From the NCBI GenBank assembly GCA_041678005.1, contig JBAYOW010000004.1, forward strand, positions 1 to 64,000: a stretch of 64,000 nt of DNA, in the 5' to 3' direction. The notes under the pieces were generated by a model that did no database searches, was not told where the DNA came from, and was given only the letters and a program-made list of their open reading frames with translations. This document shows positions 42,341 to 54,123 of the stretch, piece by piece (position 1 is the first letter of the stretch; each line of letters starts with the position of its first letter). The translations under genes were made by a program, and so were the position numbers. This DNA comes from Sulfurivermis sp041678005. Its GTDB lineage: Bacteria; Pseudomonadota; Gammaproteobacteria; Thiohalomonadales; Thiohalomonadaceae.

Positions 42341-42781
42341 GTGACCAGTATTGATTTCTATATTCTCGAAGGCAGGCCACCGGCGGATCAGCAGCAGGTG
42401 GCCTGCCGAATAGCGGAAAAGGCCTGGCTGGCTGGCCACAAAGTCTATGTTCATGCCAGTGATCGGCAGCAGGCCACACAACTCAATGAACTGTTGTGGA
42501 CCTTTCGCCCTGGAAGTTTTCTACCCCATCATCTATTCGACGATGAAACGCCAGTTGATGAACTGACGCCTATCCATATCGGCTGGCAGGAAGCACCCGT
42601 GTGTCACAATGAAGTCCTCATCAATCTGGATGCCGAGGTACCCTTGTTTTTCAGCCGTTTTGCCCGTGTGGCCGAGATCGTGCCATCAGATGATGACGCC
42701 CGCCAGCATGGCCGGGTGCGCTATAAATTTTACCGCGATCGCGGTTACCAGCTGGCAACCCACACTCTCACTCAGGGATGA
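42341..42781 (+). CDS. holC: DNA polymerase III chi subunit
   Basis: The 146-residue protein has the HolC features VTSIDFYILEGRPPADQQQVACRIAEKAW, HLFDDETP and HNEVLINLDAEVPLFFSRFARVAEIV. These are the helices and strand that contact psi and SSB. The start is GTG at 42341, with AAGG ten nt upstream. TTG at 42335 is an alternative, and the longer frame starting at 42101 overlaps pepA and is rejected. Chi links the clamp loader to single-strand-binding protein. Position between pepA and valS is conserved. Confidence 0.93.
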   Translation: MTSIDFYILEGRPPADQQQVACRIAEKAWLAGHKVYVHASDRQQATQLNELLWTFRPGSFLPHHLFDDETPVDELTPIHIGWQEAPVCHNEVLINLDAEVPLFFSRFARVAEIVPSDDDARQHGRVRYKFYRDRGYQLATHTLTQG

Positions 42782-42785
42782 GTAG

Positions 42786-43094
42786 ATGAACGATAAGCAG
42801 AAGAAAACTGCCATAGAGCTGCTGGCCGAATTGAATCGGGTGCGCCGTCTGCTGGCCGAACAGAATGCATCCATACAAGACAATGATATCCCCCTGCTGG
42901 ACGATATCGTGGGCGATAAATCAATTACGCACACACAGCCCGCGATCACCCCGGCACCCGTACCCACACTGCCCACAGAGATCGAACTGGAGGCCATGCT
43001 GGATAAAATCATCGACCGCGAAATGCCGCGCATCAGACTTGAATTGAAACGCGTCCTGCGCGATGAACTGCGCATGCGCGAGCTGCTTAAATAA
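42786..43094 (+). CDS. Small charged protein of unknown function between holC and valS
   Basis: The 102-residue protein starts 4 bp after the holC stop. Its N-terminal helix (KKTAIELLAELNRVRRLLAEQ) and C-terminal helix (LEAMLDKIIDREMPRIRLEL) flank a proline-rich linker (TQPAITPAPVPTLPTEIE). No signal peptide, membrane helix or Cys is present. I do not recognise a family. The position in an operon with the chi subunit invites the idea of a replication or synthetase accessory factor, but nothing in the sequence proves it. Its codon use looks like that of its neighbours. Confidence 0.75.
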   Translation: MNDKQKKTAIELLAELNRVRRLLAEQNASIQDNDIPLLDDIVGDKSITHTQPAITPAPVPTLPTEIELEAMLDKIIDREMPRIRLELKRVLRDELRMRELLK

Positions 43095-43167
43095 CTAGGA
43101 TATCAGGTATAATCTCGCCCCATTTGCGGCACTACTGTCGCGCACCCTCACAAAATTCACAAAAAAC

Positions 43168-45945
<2,778 letters not shown>

Positions 45946-45958
45946 TGCAAAAGTGAGG

Positions 45959-45979
45959 AGGCGGGCATCAAGCCCGCCC
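45959..45979. terminator. Hairpin between valS and CBS gene
   Basis: GGCGGGC and GCCCGCC form a 7-bp stem with an ATCAA loop between two convergent genes. The following T content is modest on the minus side (…CTCACTTTTGC) and poor on the plus side, so this is a likely but weak intrinsic terminator. Confidence 0.5.
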
Positions 45980-45992
45980 CGGCGCTAAATCG

Positions 45993-46454
45993 TTATTCTG
46001 CTGTGGAGCACATCTTCGCCAGACTGGAATTGAAGATTGCCTTGTGGATATCGCCCAGGCTGAGCATACCCATCAACTGATCGCCTTCTGCTACCGGAAT
46101 GCGGCGGAAGCGGTGGCGCACCATCACAGCGGCAGCCCGCAGCACATGCAATTCAGGCGATACCGTGATGACATTGGGGGTCATTAAATCAGCCGTCTTC
46201 AGCTTGACAAGGTCGCGATACTCCCCTTGCATATCTCCCTGTTTCATGGCGGCAGTACCATCCATGAATTCATCGATCGATGGAAACAAGCGGTGCAGCA
46301 CGTCCTTCTCGGCAATAAAGCCAACCAGCTTGCCATCCTTGATAACCGGCAGACCGCTGAAACGATACAGACACATCAATGAGGAGACCTCCAGCATACT
46401 GGTCTCCGGCTCAACTGTGCGCACGGTGTGGCTCATGACTTCTTTTACCAGCAT
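45993..46454 (-). CDS. CBS-domain pair protein
   Basis: The 153-residue protein is built of two CBS motifs. The first (about 1-65) has LVKEVMSHTVRTVEPETSML and FSGLPVIKDGKLVGFIAEKDVL. The second (about 85-145) has LMTPNVITVSPELHVLRAAAVM and FRRIPVAEGDQLMGMLSLGD. CBS pairs bind adenosine nucleotides and regulate partner enzymes or channels. No partner is fused here, and the neighbours (valS, Lon-like protease) do not indicate a target. It is a stand-alone gene. Confidence 0.9.
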   Translation of the reverse strand: MLVKEVMSHTVRTVEPETSMLEVSSLMCLYRFSGLPVIKDGKLVGFIAEKDVLHRLFPSIDEFMDGTAAMKQGDMQGEYRDLVKLKTADLMTPNVITVSPELHVLRAAAVMVRHRFRRIPVAEGDQLMGMLSLGDIHKAIFNSSLAKMCSTAE

Positions 46455-46555
46455 GGTTTTTCTCCAGTCAGGTGCGTTCTGGTATGGGGGAATAAATATC
46501 TCAAATGATCATTGTACCCTGAAAAATATACCCTGACAGCCATCGCTATGCACCC

Positions 46556-48973
46556 CTATTCATGCAGTCCATCCACTCGATCTGCTGGCCGGGTTGCTTC
46601 ATCATGCTCCTTGGCCTGATCGGCAAAGCTGGCACGGATACAGGCCATTTCCACCAGACGTGCCTGGATGCGGCCATTGATGCTTGCCTCTGGCCAATTA
46701 CCATCGGCATCCTTTACACCGGCCTCGGCATGCAGCAACAAGCTGAGCGCCTCATCGACGCTGGCAACGGCGTATATATGAAAATTTCCCTCGCTGGCCG
46801 CCTGCAAGAGATCCTCACGCAACATCAAATGCCTGACGTTTCTGGCTGGAATCAAGACACCTTGTTTGCCGGTCAAGCCCCTGCTTGAGCAAACATCAAA
46901 AAAACCTTCGATCTTTTCATTTACTCCACTGACCGGTTGCACCTCACCATACTGGCTTACCGCGCCAGTGACAGCGAGTGATTGCAGGATGGGCAAATCA
47001 GCCAGCACCGAAAGCAGGGCACAAAGCTCGGCCAATGAAGCCGAGTCGCCATCCACCAAGCCATAATTTTGCTCAAAGACCAAACTGGCAGACAAGGCCA
47101 GCGGATGATTACTGGCATAACGCTGACCGAGGAAAGATGAAAGGATCAAGACGCCTTTTGCATGGATTGCTCCACCCAGATCGACCTCACGCTCGATATC
47201 GACCACACTGTCTTCACCAATATATGCAGTGGCGGTAATGCGAGAGACCTGACCAAAACTGAAATCACCCATGGACAGCACCGACAGGCCATTGACCTGG
47301 CCTATCCTGCTGCCATCGGTCTCCAGTATGAGGATGCCGCTTTCGACCTCCTCTAAAAGCCGTTCGCGTACCCGTGATGAACGGTGAATCTGTTTATCTA
47401 TTGCTTGTTGTATCTCCTTCACGCCCACAGTTTTCTGGCCATTTTCCTCCGCCCAATAATCGGCCTCGCGCAATACATCGGCGATGGAGCGCATGTGTGC
47501 GCTAAGCTGCCTGGCATCTTCCACCAGGCGTGAACCATGTTCGATAACCCGAGCCACGGCATAGCGATCAAACGGGCGCAATTTTTCCTTGCGCGCCAGG
47601 CTGGCCACAAGCTGGGCATAGGCCTGCTGATTGTCTGCATTGCGTGGAATTTGCTCATCAAGATCGACAGCTACCTTGAACAGCTCGGCAAAATCCTGAT
47701 CATGTGCATGCAGTAAATAATAAGTCTGGCGATCACCCATCAAGACTATCTTTACATCCAGTGGTATAGCCTGCGGTTCTAGTGAAATACTGCTGACCAG
47801 GGCGAGCATGCGCTCTGGTGATTCAATACGTATTTCAGCAGCACGCAAGGCGCGTTTCAAACCATCCCAGGCGAACGGGTGACTGAGTAACCTGCCTGCA
47901 TCGATTAACAGATAACCGCCGTTGGCCTGATGCAGTGCACCTGCCTTGATAAGGGTACCTAACTGGGCGATTTGTTCGGCTCGACCAACCAGATTGAGGT
48001 AGCTGGGATTGTCCTGATAGATGATGGGCGCGCCCTGGGTATGGCGATTATCCACCAGCACGGTCACCTGATAGCGCTGTATTTTTTCATCCTGATCTGG
48101 CGGGCCTTCCTCATCACCTTCAGCGGGTAGAAAGATGTCCACATTGTCGATGACATCCTGCTCTACCGTGTTGAGATACTCGATGAGTTCGGGCAGCTCA
48201 CTATAGCGTTCCTTGATGGGGGTGATCAGGTGCTGCACCACCTGCTGTGTGGTCTCACAATTCAGCAGACCTACCTTTTCGCTGGTGTCACGATGCCAGA
48301 GGGGAAATTGGCGAACCAATATCTGCAATTTTTCCTGCAGGATTGCGATTGTGTTTTTGATCTGTTCCTGCTCAGCAACTGGTAGCCTGGCAAACTTCTC
48401 TGCCTCCAGCACCTCGCCACCTTTCATTGGAGCAAAAGTAAAGCCTGATGTGGTACGCAAGAGTTGAATTTGCTGATCATTGGCCTCCCTGACCAGCTGT
48501 TCGATGGTGGATTCTTGCCGCCCATTTAGTTCTTCTTCCAATACCTGCAGGCGATTGCGATATTCCTCGCCTTCAAAGGTAGCCGGCAGGACGATACCCA
48601 GCGCCTCAACCAGCTTTTCCATTTCTTGCCTGAACTGATTGCCCTGACCTGGCGGCAGGCGCAGGGCGCTGGGCTTGTGGCCCTGGCTGAAATTATTTAC
48701 ATAGCACCAATCGTCCGGCGTAGGCAAAGTAACTGCCTTTTCCTGCAGATATTGACGCGTCAAAGTTTGCTTGCCGCTGCCCGGCGGCCCCATAACATAG
48801 AGGTTATAGCCTTCGCGCCTGATATTGACACCAAAATGTATGGCATCACTGGCGCGGCTTTGCCCGATGGCAGCACGGATATCAGGCAATTCAGAGGTAT
48901 CGGTAAAACCAAATGCAGCCGGATCGCAGCGCGTATAGAGTGCCTGGGCTGGTAACGGTTTGAGCTTGCTCAT
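46556..48973 (-). CDS. Lon-like AAA+ protease (YcbZ/LonB-type)
   Basis: The protein has 805 residues. The N-terminal AAA domain with Walker A GPPGSGKQTLTRQYL near residue 60 is interrupted by a long helical insert of about 200 residues. A sensor/lid region (FDRYAVARVIEHGSRLVED) follows, then a C-terminal Lon protease domain. That domain has GDSASLAELCALLSVLADLP, with the catalytic Ser, and PVSGVNEKIEGFFDVC, with the catalytic Lys. It belongs to the Lon-related putative protease family (PRK09862/YcbZ-like), not classical Lon, which has a different N-terminal domain. It probably degrades or remodels specific cytoplasmic proteins. It stands alone on the minus strand. Confidence 0.9.
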   Translation of the reverse strand: MSKLKPLPAQALYTRCDPAAFGFTDTSELPDIRAAIGQSRASDAIHFGVNIRREGYNLYVMGPPGSGKQTLTRQYLQEKAVTLPTPDDWCYVNNFSQGHKPSALRLPPGQGNQFRQEMEKLVEALGIVLPATFEGEEYRNRLQVLEEELNGRQESTIEQLVREANDQQIQLLRTTSGFTFAPMKGGEVLEAEKFARLPVAEQEQIKNTIAILQEKLQILVRQFPLWHRDTSEKVGLLNCETTQQVVQHLITPIKERYSELPELIEYLNTVEQDVIDNVDIFLPAEGDEEGPPDQDEKIQRYQVTVLVDNRHTQGAPIIYQDNPSYLNLVGRAEQIAQLGTLIKAGALHQANGGYLLIDAGRLLSHPFAWDGLKRALRAAEIRIESPERMLALVSSISLEPQAIPLDVKIVLMGDRQTYYLLHAHDQDFAELFKVAVDLDEQIPRNADNQQAYAQLVASLARKEKLRPFDRYAVARVIEHGSRLVEDARQLSAHMRSIADVLREADYWAEENGQKTVGVKEIQQAIDKQIHRSSRVRERLLEEVESGILILETDGSRIGQVNGLSVLSMGDFSFGQVSRITATAYIGEDSVVDIEREVDLGGAIHAKGVLILSSFLGQRYASNHPLALSASLVFEQNYGLVDGDSASLAELCALLSVLADLPILQSLAVTGAVSQYGEVQPVSGVNEKIEGFFDVCSSRGLTGKQGVLIPARNVRHLMLREDLLQAASEGNFHIYAVASVDEALSLLLHAEAGVKDADGNWPEASINGRIQARLVEMACIRASFADQAKEHDEATRPADRVDGLHE

Positions 48974-49042
48974 GAGATTTTTATTTTATTTGATCAACCA
49001 GATACAGGCACGTCCATGCGCCTGTCAGAGAATTGCCTGCAA

Positions 49043-50392
49043 TCAAACCTTGGGTAAGGAACCAAGGGCCTGCTGAATTGCTTTTTCTGGATACTCGTGG
49101 TCTTCCAGTTCGCCAGCAAAATACTTGTCATAGGAGGCCATGTCAAAGTGGCCGTGACCGGAAAGATTGAAGAACAAGGTCTTGACCTCGCCAGACTCCT
49201 TGCAACGCAGTGCCTCATCGATACAGGCGCGGATTGCATGTGAAGACTCTGGCGCGGGAATGATTCCTTCAGCACGAGCAAATTGCACACCAGCCTCGAA
49301 GGTACCCAGCTGTGGTACAGCAACGGCCTCTATCAATCCTTCATGGTAGAGCTGCGAGACGATGGCATTAGCGCCGTGATAACGCAGGCCACCGGCATGG
49401 ATCGAAGGCGGCATGAAATTATGTCCCAGGGTGTGCATCTTCAACATAGGTGTCAGGCCGACAGAATCACCAAAATCATAGGCATAGTGGCCGCGAGTCA
49501 AGGTCGGACAGGATGCAGGCTCAACGGCAACCAGGCGCACATTTTTACCTGCTGCACGGTCGGCAAGGAAAGGGAAGGCTGCACCACCAAAGTTAGAGCC
49601 GCCACCACAAGATGCAAAAATCATGTCGGGATAATCTCCGGCCTTTTCAAATTGTTTCTTCGACTCCAGACCGATGACAGTCTGATGCAGGATGACGTGA
49701 TTGAGCACCGAACCCAAGGCATAGTTGGAGTCGGCCCGAGAGGCGGCCTCTTCCACGGCCTCGGAGATGGCGATACCCAAGGAACCAGGGCTATTTGGAT
49801 CTTTTGTCAACAGTTCGCGGCCTGTATTGGTCATGTTGCTGGGGCTGGCGAAGACCTCAGCACCCCAAGTTTGCATCATGGAACGGCGAAATGGCTTTTG
49901 CTCATAACTGACCTTGACCATATAAACACGCACGTCCAAACCAAACATCTGCCCGGCCAGGGCCAGTGATGAGCCCCATTGGCCAGCGCCAGTTTCTGTA
50001 ACCAGCCGTTTTATACCGGCCTGATGATTGTAATAGGCCTGAGCGATAGCAGTATTAGGCTTGTGTGAGCCAGCTGGGCTAACACCTTCATACTTATAGT
50101 AAATCTTGGCCGGGGTACCCAGCATGGCCTCTAGTCTATGGGCACGAAACATCGGCGCTGGCCGCCATAGACGGTAAATTTCACGCACTTTGTCAGGGAT
50201 CTGGATCCAGCGCTCGCTGGAGACTTCCTGCTCAATGAGCGACATGGGAAAAATGGCGGACAGGGCGTCTGGTGTAATCGGCTGGCCATCGGGGCCCAAC
50301 ACTGGCGCCGGGGCATTGGGCAGATCGGCAACTATGTTATACCAATGTGTTGGGATCTCATGTTCATCCAGCAGGATTTTAGTCTGGGGCAC
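49043..50392 (-). CDS. trpB2: TrpB2-type tryptophan synthase beta homologue
   Basis: The 449-residue PLP enzyme is longer than canonical TrpB (about 400). It begins KILLDEHEIPTHWYNIVADL, as in the TrpB2 class, and carries YYKYEGVSPAGSHKPNTAIAQ with the PLP lysine. FASCGGGSNFGGAAFPFLAD (phosphate loop) and the C-terminal LFFNLSGHGHFDM are present. TrpB2 enzymes make tryptophan from indole and serine or salvage indole and act without TrpA. There is no trpA or other trp gene nearby, in line with the family. The start is GTG at 50392, supported by GAGG seven nt upstream. Confidence 0.93.
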   Translation of the reverse strand: MPQTKILLDEHEIPTHWYNIVADLPNAPAPVLGPDGQPITPDALSAIFPMSLIEQEVSSERWIQIPDKVREIYRLWRPAPMFRAHRLEAMLGTPAKIYYKYEGVSPAGSHKPNTAIAQAYYNHQAGIKRLVTETGAGQWGSSLALAGQMFGLDVRVYMVKVSYEQKPFRRSMMQTWGAEVFASPSNMTNTGRELLTKDPNSPGSLGIAISEAVEEAASRADSNYALGSVLNHVILHQTVIGLESKKQFEKAGDYPDMIFASCGGGSNFGGAAFPFLADRAAGKNVRLVAVEPASCPTLTRGHYAYDFGDSVGLTPMLKMHTLGHNFMPPSIHAGGLRYHGANAIVSQLYHEGLIEAVAVPQLGTFEAGVQFARAEGIIPAPESSHAIRACIDEALRCKESGEVKTLFFNLSGHGHFDMASYDKYFAGELEDHEYPEKAIQQALGSLPKV

Positions 50393-50601
50393 GGCGCTAC
50401 CTCGATTGATATGTTGATCAAGCAGTAAAAGATTTGTCGTGAGTTTTTAGCTTATGTGCCGGCCCGCGTCAAATGTAAACCGTCAAAACCCATCAACCTT
50501 GCTTGATGGGTATCGCGCCCTGCTGGGCTTGCAGTGGTATATGCGGTTGCAAAAGAGTTGGGGAGGGGGGTTATTCTTGCCGCAACTTGCAGGATTAAGG
50601 C

Positions 50602-50636
50602 AAATTATTTGGCACGCAGTGCGCACCAAATAATTT
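50602..50636. terminator. Long AT-rich inverted repeat downstream of fliD
   Basis: An 11-bp perfect inverted repeat AAATTATTTGG / CCAAATAATTT surrounds a 13-base centre that itself can fold (GCAC/GTGC). It lies 55 bp after the fliD stop, so it is most likely a transcript-end hairpin. The AT-rich symmetrical arms could also form a protein-binding site. The remaining 50393-50691 holds nothing else recognisable. Confidence 0.45.
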
Positions 50637-50691
50637 TATTAGAGCAAGAACAACTGTAACGCCATACAGCAGATCATTATGCAGCTGCTAT

Positions 50692-52662
50692 CTATCTCTT
50701 AGGGGTATAAGCACCAGGCAGGGAGGCCAGCTGTTCGGTCAACCTATCACTGGTGGATTGCATCTGCGCCATAAGCACATCCAGCGCGACAAACTGCTTC
50801 ATATAACGGGCTTCCACCGCTTCCAGGCGTGTTGCCAAGGCCTCGCGCTGAGTGCCGATATCATCGATTTGTGACTGAACACCACTGGTGCGATTATTCA
50901 GTAAACTGTCACTGGATAGCCAACTACCCAGCAGACTGTTGATCTGATCACCCACCCCGCGACTGAAATTCACCTGACCGCGCGCGCCAGTGGCATCACC
51001 TTCCACCAATAGTTTCAAGCCAGCCACGGTCCCAGTGCCGGTCAAATACTGGCCATTGCCCTGCGCGGCAACTCCACCTATCGTGCCGGCGACGTCCTTC
51101 CCTTCAGTGCCGCTACCTACGGCCAGACCGATCGAACCACTTGCACTGGTATCGGCAACTTCAGTAATGGCGACACTGGAGGCAGCGCCATAGCGCTCAG
51201 AGGTAAAACTGAATTTATTGGTGTTTGTGTCGTAGTTAACCAACACCGAGGTACCAGCGCCACTCAAGGCGCTGTCGCCATTAATACGGCTTTGTAGTTC
51301 GGCGGCCAGTTCTGCTGCCGAGTCATAAGTTTTCTGGGTCAGTGAAATACTGCCGGATTCAACGCCATCGACCTTGATGCGGAAGGTATTGTTGTTTGCA
51401 TCGACAGTCAGGCTATCGACAATTGTAGCAGCAGTATAGCTCCCGCGTGTTGCCGCCTGAGTAATATTCAGTGCGTAATTGCCTACCGAGGTATCCGCGG
51501 TAGAACTGATATAGCTTACCTGGCTATCACTGGCCGAGGCAGTAGCGGCAAATAGCTTACCTATGTCATCGAAATGGCTGTCCATGGCAGCAGTCAGCTT
51601 GCTCTTATCCAGTTTCAAAGTGCCATCGGCCTGGGTACTGATGCCTAGATCAACCAGTGCCCGATATGGCCCATCAAGGCCGCTGACCGGGCTACTCAGA
51701 ATATTTTGTAATTGGGACATCATGCCGCGCAGACTGGAATCACCGATAAGAATGCCGGCCTCCTTGGTTTCAGAGTTGTAGCCACTTAACTGATTGAAGG
51801 TTTCCACCAAGGAATTGAAGCCGTTAATAAACCCTTCCGCATCACTAATGGCAGCACCCTTGTCGGCTTTGACATCCAGTGTAGCGGTCGTCCCGATTTC
51901 GGCCTTTTTAAGATCTATGCTTACACCGGCGATGGCGTCGCTGATGGTGTTGGTGGCGCTGCTGACCGTGATGCCGTCAATGGTAATCTCAGCATTTTTA
52001 GCCGCAGCAGTCTGTGTCATATTGCTGCTTTGATCATTGAAGACAAAACGGGACAGCCCAGGATCGCCAGCAGCTTCCTCGGCACTGATGCGCAGGCTAT
52101 TGGCCTCGCCAGTTTGCTCGGCACTGAATACCAGTTGAAAGCCATCATCGCCTTTGATTACGCTGGCGCGCACGCCTATATTGGCCGCATTGACAGTATC
52201 GCGCAGGCCAGTGAGCGAGTTATTATTCTCATCAATAGTAATGGTTTGTGCCGGTTTGGTCGGATCACCGAACTGAAATGTAAGCTTGCCAGTGCCGACC
52301 GCAGAGCTGGCTTCAGAAAATGCACCAGAAGCCAGTTTGTGTGCCTGGGCAGTATGCTTGACCTCGATCTCATAGGAACCAGCCACTGGCCTGCCAGCCA
52401 CATTGGCGGAAAACAGTTCCGTGTTGCTGGAAGTGGCTGTGCGCTTCTGGAAAGAGGAGGCATCACTTAAACTAGCCACCGAGCCTTTGAAGCTGGACAA
52501 TGCAGACTTGACGCTTCCCAAACCAGAAAGCTGTGCCTGAAGCTTGGCTTCCCGCTTATTCAGACGAGCGACTGCAGGTTCACCTTCGGCCCTGACCAAG
52601 CTGTCTACCAGACCCCTGACATCAAGTCCTGAACCGACCCCTGGAGATGTAATGGAAGCCAT
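50692..52662 (-). CDS. fliD: Flagellar filament cap protein FliD (hook-associated protein 2)
   Basis: The protein has 656 residues from the ATG at 52662 (MASITSPGVGSGLDVRGLV), with GGGG shortly upstream; the frame extended to 52695 lacks a ribosome-binding site. The FliD N-terminal motif GVGSGLDVRGLVDSLV and the C-terminal coiled-coil region (QIDDIGTQREALATRLEAVE, then YMKQFVALDVLMAQMQS) are clear. The middle (about 250-550) is long and repetitive in Ser/Thr/Ala, as in variable FliD domains. It caps the growing flagellum. No fliS, fliC or flaG lies beside it, so this is a solitary fliD in the window. Confidence 0.94.
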   Translation of the reverse strand: MASITSPGVGSGLDVRGLVDSLVRAEGEPAVARLNKREAKLQAQLSGLGSVKSALSSFKGSVASLSDASSFQKRTATSSNTELFSANVAGRPVAGSYEIEVKHTAQAHKLASGAFSEASSAVGTGKLTFQFGDPTKPAQTITIDENNNSLTGLRDTVNAANIGVRASVIKGDDGFQLVFSAEQTGEANSLRISAEEAAGDPGLSRFVFNDQSSNMTQTAAAKNAEITIDGITVSSATNTISDAIAGVSIDLKKAEIGTTATLDVKADKGAAISDAEGFINGFNSLVETFNQLSGYNSETKEAGILIGDSSLRGMMSQLQNILSSPVSGLDGPYRALVDLGISTQADGTLKLDKSKLTAAMDSHFDDIGKLFAATASASDSQVSYISSTADTSVGNYALNITQAATRGSYTAATIVDSLTVDANNNTFRIKVDGVESGSISLTQKTYDSAAELAAELQSRINGDSALSGAGTSVLVNYDTNTNKFSFTSERYGAASSVAITEVADTSASGSIGLAVGSGTEGKDVAGTIGGVAAQGNGQYLTGTGTVAGLKLLVEGDATGARGQVNFSRGVGDQINSLLGSWLSSDSLLNNRTSGVQSQIDDIGTQREALATRLEAVEARYMKQFVALDVLMAQMQSTSDRLTEQLASLPGAYTPKR

Positions 52663-52779
52663 AGTAATTCCCCTGTTTATAAATCCTGAATTCAAGTGTC
52701 AATGATTAATGGGCAGACATCAACCATCAAGGCGTATCAGCTTATCGTCCTTCTGTCGATAAACTTTAACCAGCATATT

Positions 52780-54123
52780 TCAATCCAAACCAAGTTTTTG
52801 CAGGCGATAACGCAAAACACGATAGGAAATGCCGAGCAGCTTGGCAGCGGCAGTTTTATTGTAGCGGGTTTGTTCCAGTGCCTTGAGGATGGTTTCCTTT
52901 TCCACCGTGTCGAGCAGTGGATCCAGCGCCTGGGACATGGGGGCTGGTGTTGTTGGCATTGACGCCGGTGCCCCGACAGACTGAGGAAGATGCAGATCAG
53001 CTAGGCGGATGAGGTTATTTTCGCAGAGGGTGGCGGCGCGTTCGAGGATGTTTTCCAGCTCGCGCACATTGCCAGGGAAGGGATAGTTTTGCAGGGCGGA
53101 CATAGCCTCATCTGTCAGTTTCGGCTGCGCGCAACCCCATGCCTGCGCGAGTTGTTGCAACAGATGATTGACCAGTTGCGGGATATCCTCCGGCCGCTCG
53201 CGCAAAGCTGGCAGATGTAGCTCTATGACGTTGATGCGATAATAAAGATCCTCGCGGAACTTGCCTTCATGCACCAGGGCGGCAAGATCCTTATGGGTAG
53301 CGGAAAGAATACGTACGTCCACATGATGCTCTTGCTGCGCACCTATCGGACGAACAGATTTTTCCTGAATGGCACGCAACAGCTTGACCTGCATGTGCAG
53401 AGGCAGATCACCCACCTCATCGAGAAACAAGGTGCCACCATGTGAGGCCTGGAACAGCCCTTGTTTGTCACTGCTAGCGCCGGTGAAGCTGCCTTTCTTG
53501 TGCCCAAACAATTCACTTTCCATCAATTCGCTGGGGATCGCACCACAGTTGACCGGTACAAACTGTGCCTTGGCACGCGGCCCCTGTTCATGAATCAGGC
53601 GTGCTGCCAGCTCTTTGCCGGTACCTGACTCACCACTGATATAAACCGGTGCCTGACTACGCGCCAACTTGGCGATGGTGGTGCGCACGTTCTGCATGAG
53701 TGCAGATGAACCAAGCAAACCTTGTTGCAAGCCATCTTGTTCTGTAGGTTCCTGGGTGGCAAGGCGCATGGCAGTTTGCACCAGCTCACGCAAGACTTTT
53801 AGCTCTACAGGCTTGGTAATAAAGTCAAAAGCTCCTGCCTTGAGCGCCTCGATAGCGGTTGGCACACTGCCATGGGCGGTGAAAACTGCAACCGGCATGG
53901 CAGGATGATGGCGCTGGATATGACGCACCAGTTCAATGCCATCGCCATCTGGCAAGCGCATGTCAGTCAGGCAGAACTGAAAACTGCGCTGACTTAGCAG
54001 GCGGTGCGCCTCGGCCAGGCTGGCTGCCGTACAAACAGCAACACCCATGCGCTCAAGCGTCAGCTCAAGCAGCTCACGAATATCCGGCTCATCATCGATA
54101 ACAAGTGCGCTAGGTGTATTCAT
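52780..54123 (-). CDS. pilR: Sigma54-dependent response regulator PilR
   Basis: The 447-residue NtrC-family regulator has a receiver domain (1-120) with the phosphoacceptor Asp54 (CLTDMRLPDGDG). A sigma54-interaction AAA+ domain follows (GESGTGKE Walker A, GSFTGA loop, GGTLFLDEVGDLPLHMQ). The C-terminal Fis-type helix-turn-helix ends NKTAAAKLLGISYRVLRYRL. The GSFTGA variant and the adjacent pilS identify PilR, which activates type IV pilin (pilA) transcription. Its start overlaps the end of pilS by 4 bp. pilA itself is not in the window. Confidence 0.92.
   Translation of the reverse strand: MNTPSALVIDDEPDIRELLELTLERMGVAVCTAASLAEAHRLLSQRSFQFCLTDMRLPDGDGIELVRHIQRHHPAMPVAVFTAHGSVPTAIEALKAGAFDFITKPVELKVLRELVQTAMRLATQEPTEQDGLQQGLLGSSALMQNVRTTIAKLARSQAPVYISGESGTGKELAARLIHEQGPRAKAQFVPVNCGAIPSELMESELFGHKKGSFTGASSDKQGLFQASHGGTLFLDEVGDLPLHMQVKLLRAIQEKSVRPIGAQQEHHVDVRILSATHKDLAALVHEGKFREDLYYRINVIELHLPALRERPEDIPQLVNHLLQQLAQAWGCAQPKLTDEAMSALQNYPFPGNVRELENILERAATLCENNLIRLADLHLPQSVGAPASMPTTPAPMSQALDPLLDTVEKETILKALEQTRYNKTAAAKLLGISYRVLRYRLQKLGLD

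Noticed and set aside
49043..50392. Canonical tryptophan synthase beta chain
   Set aside because: Length and N-terminal sequence match the TrpB2 class, and no trpA or trp operon is present.
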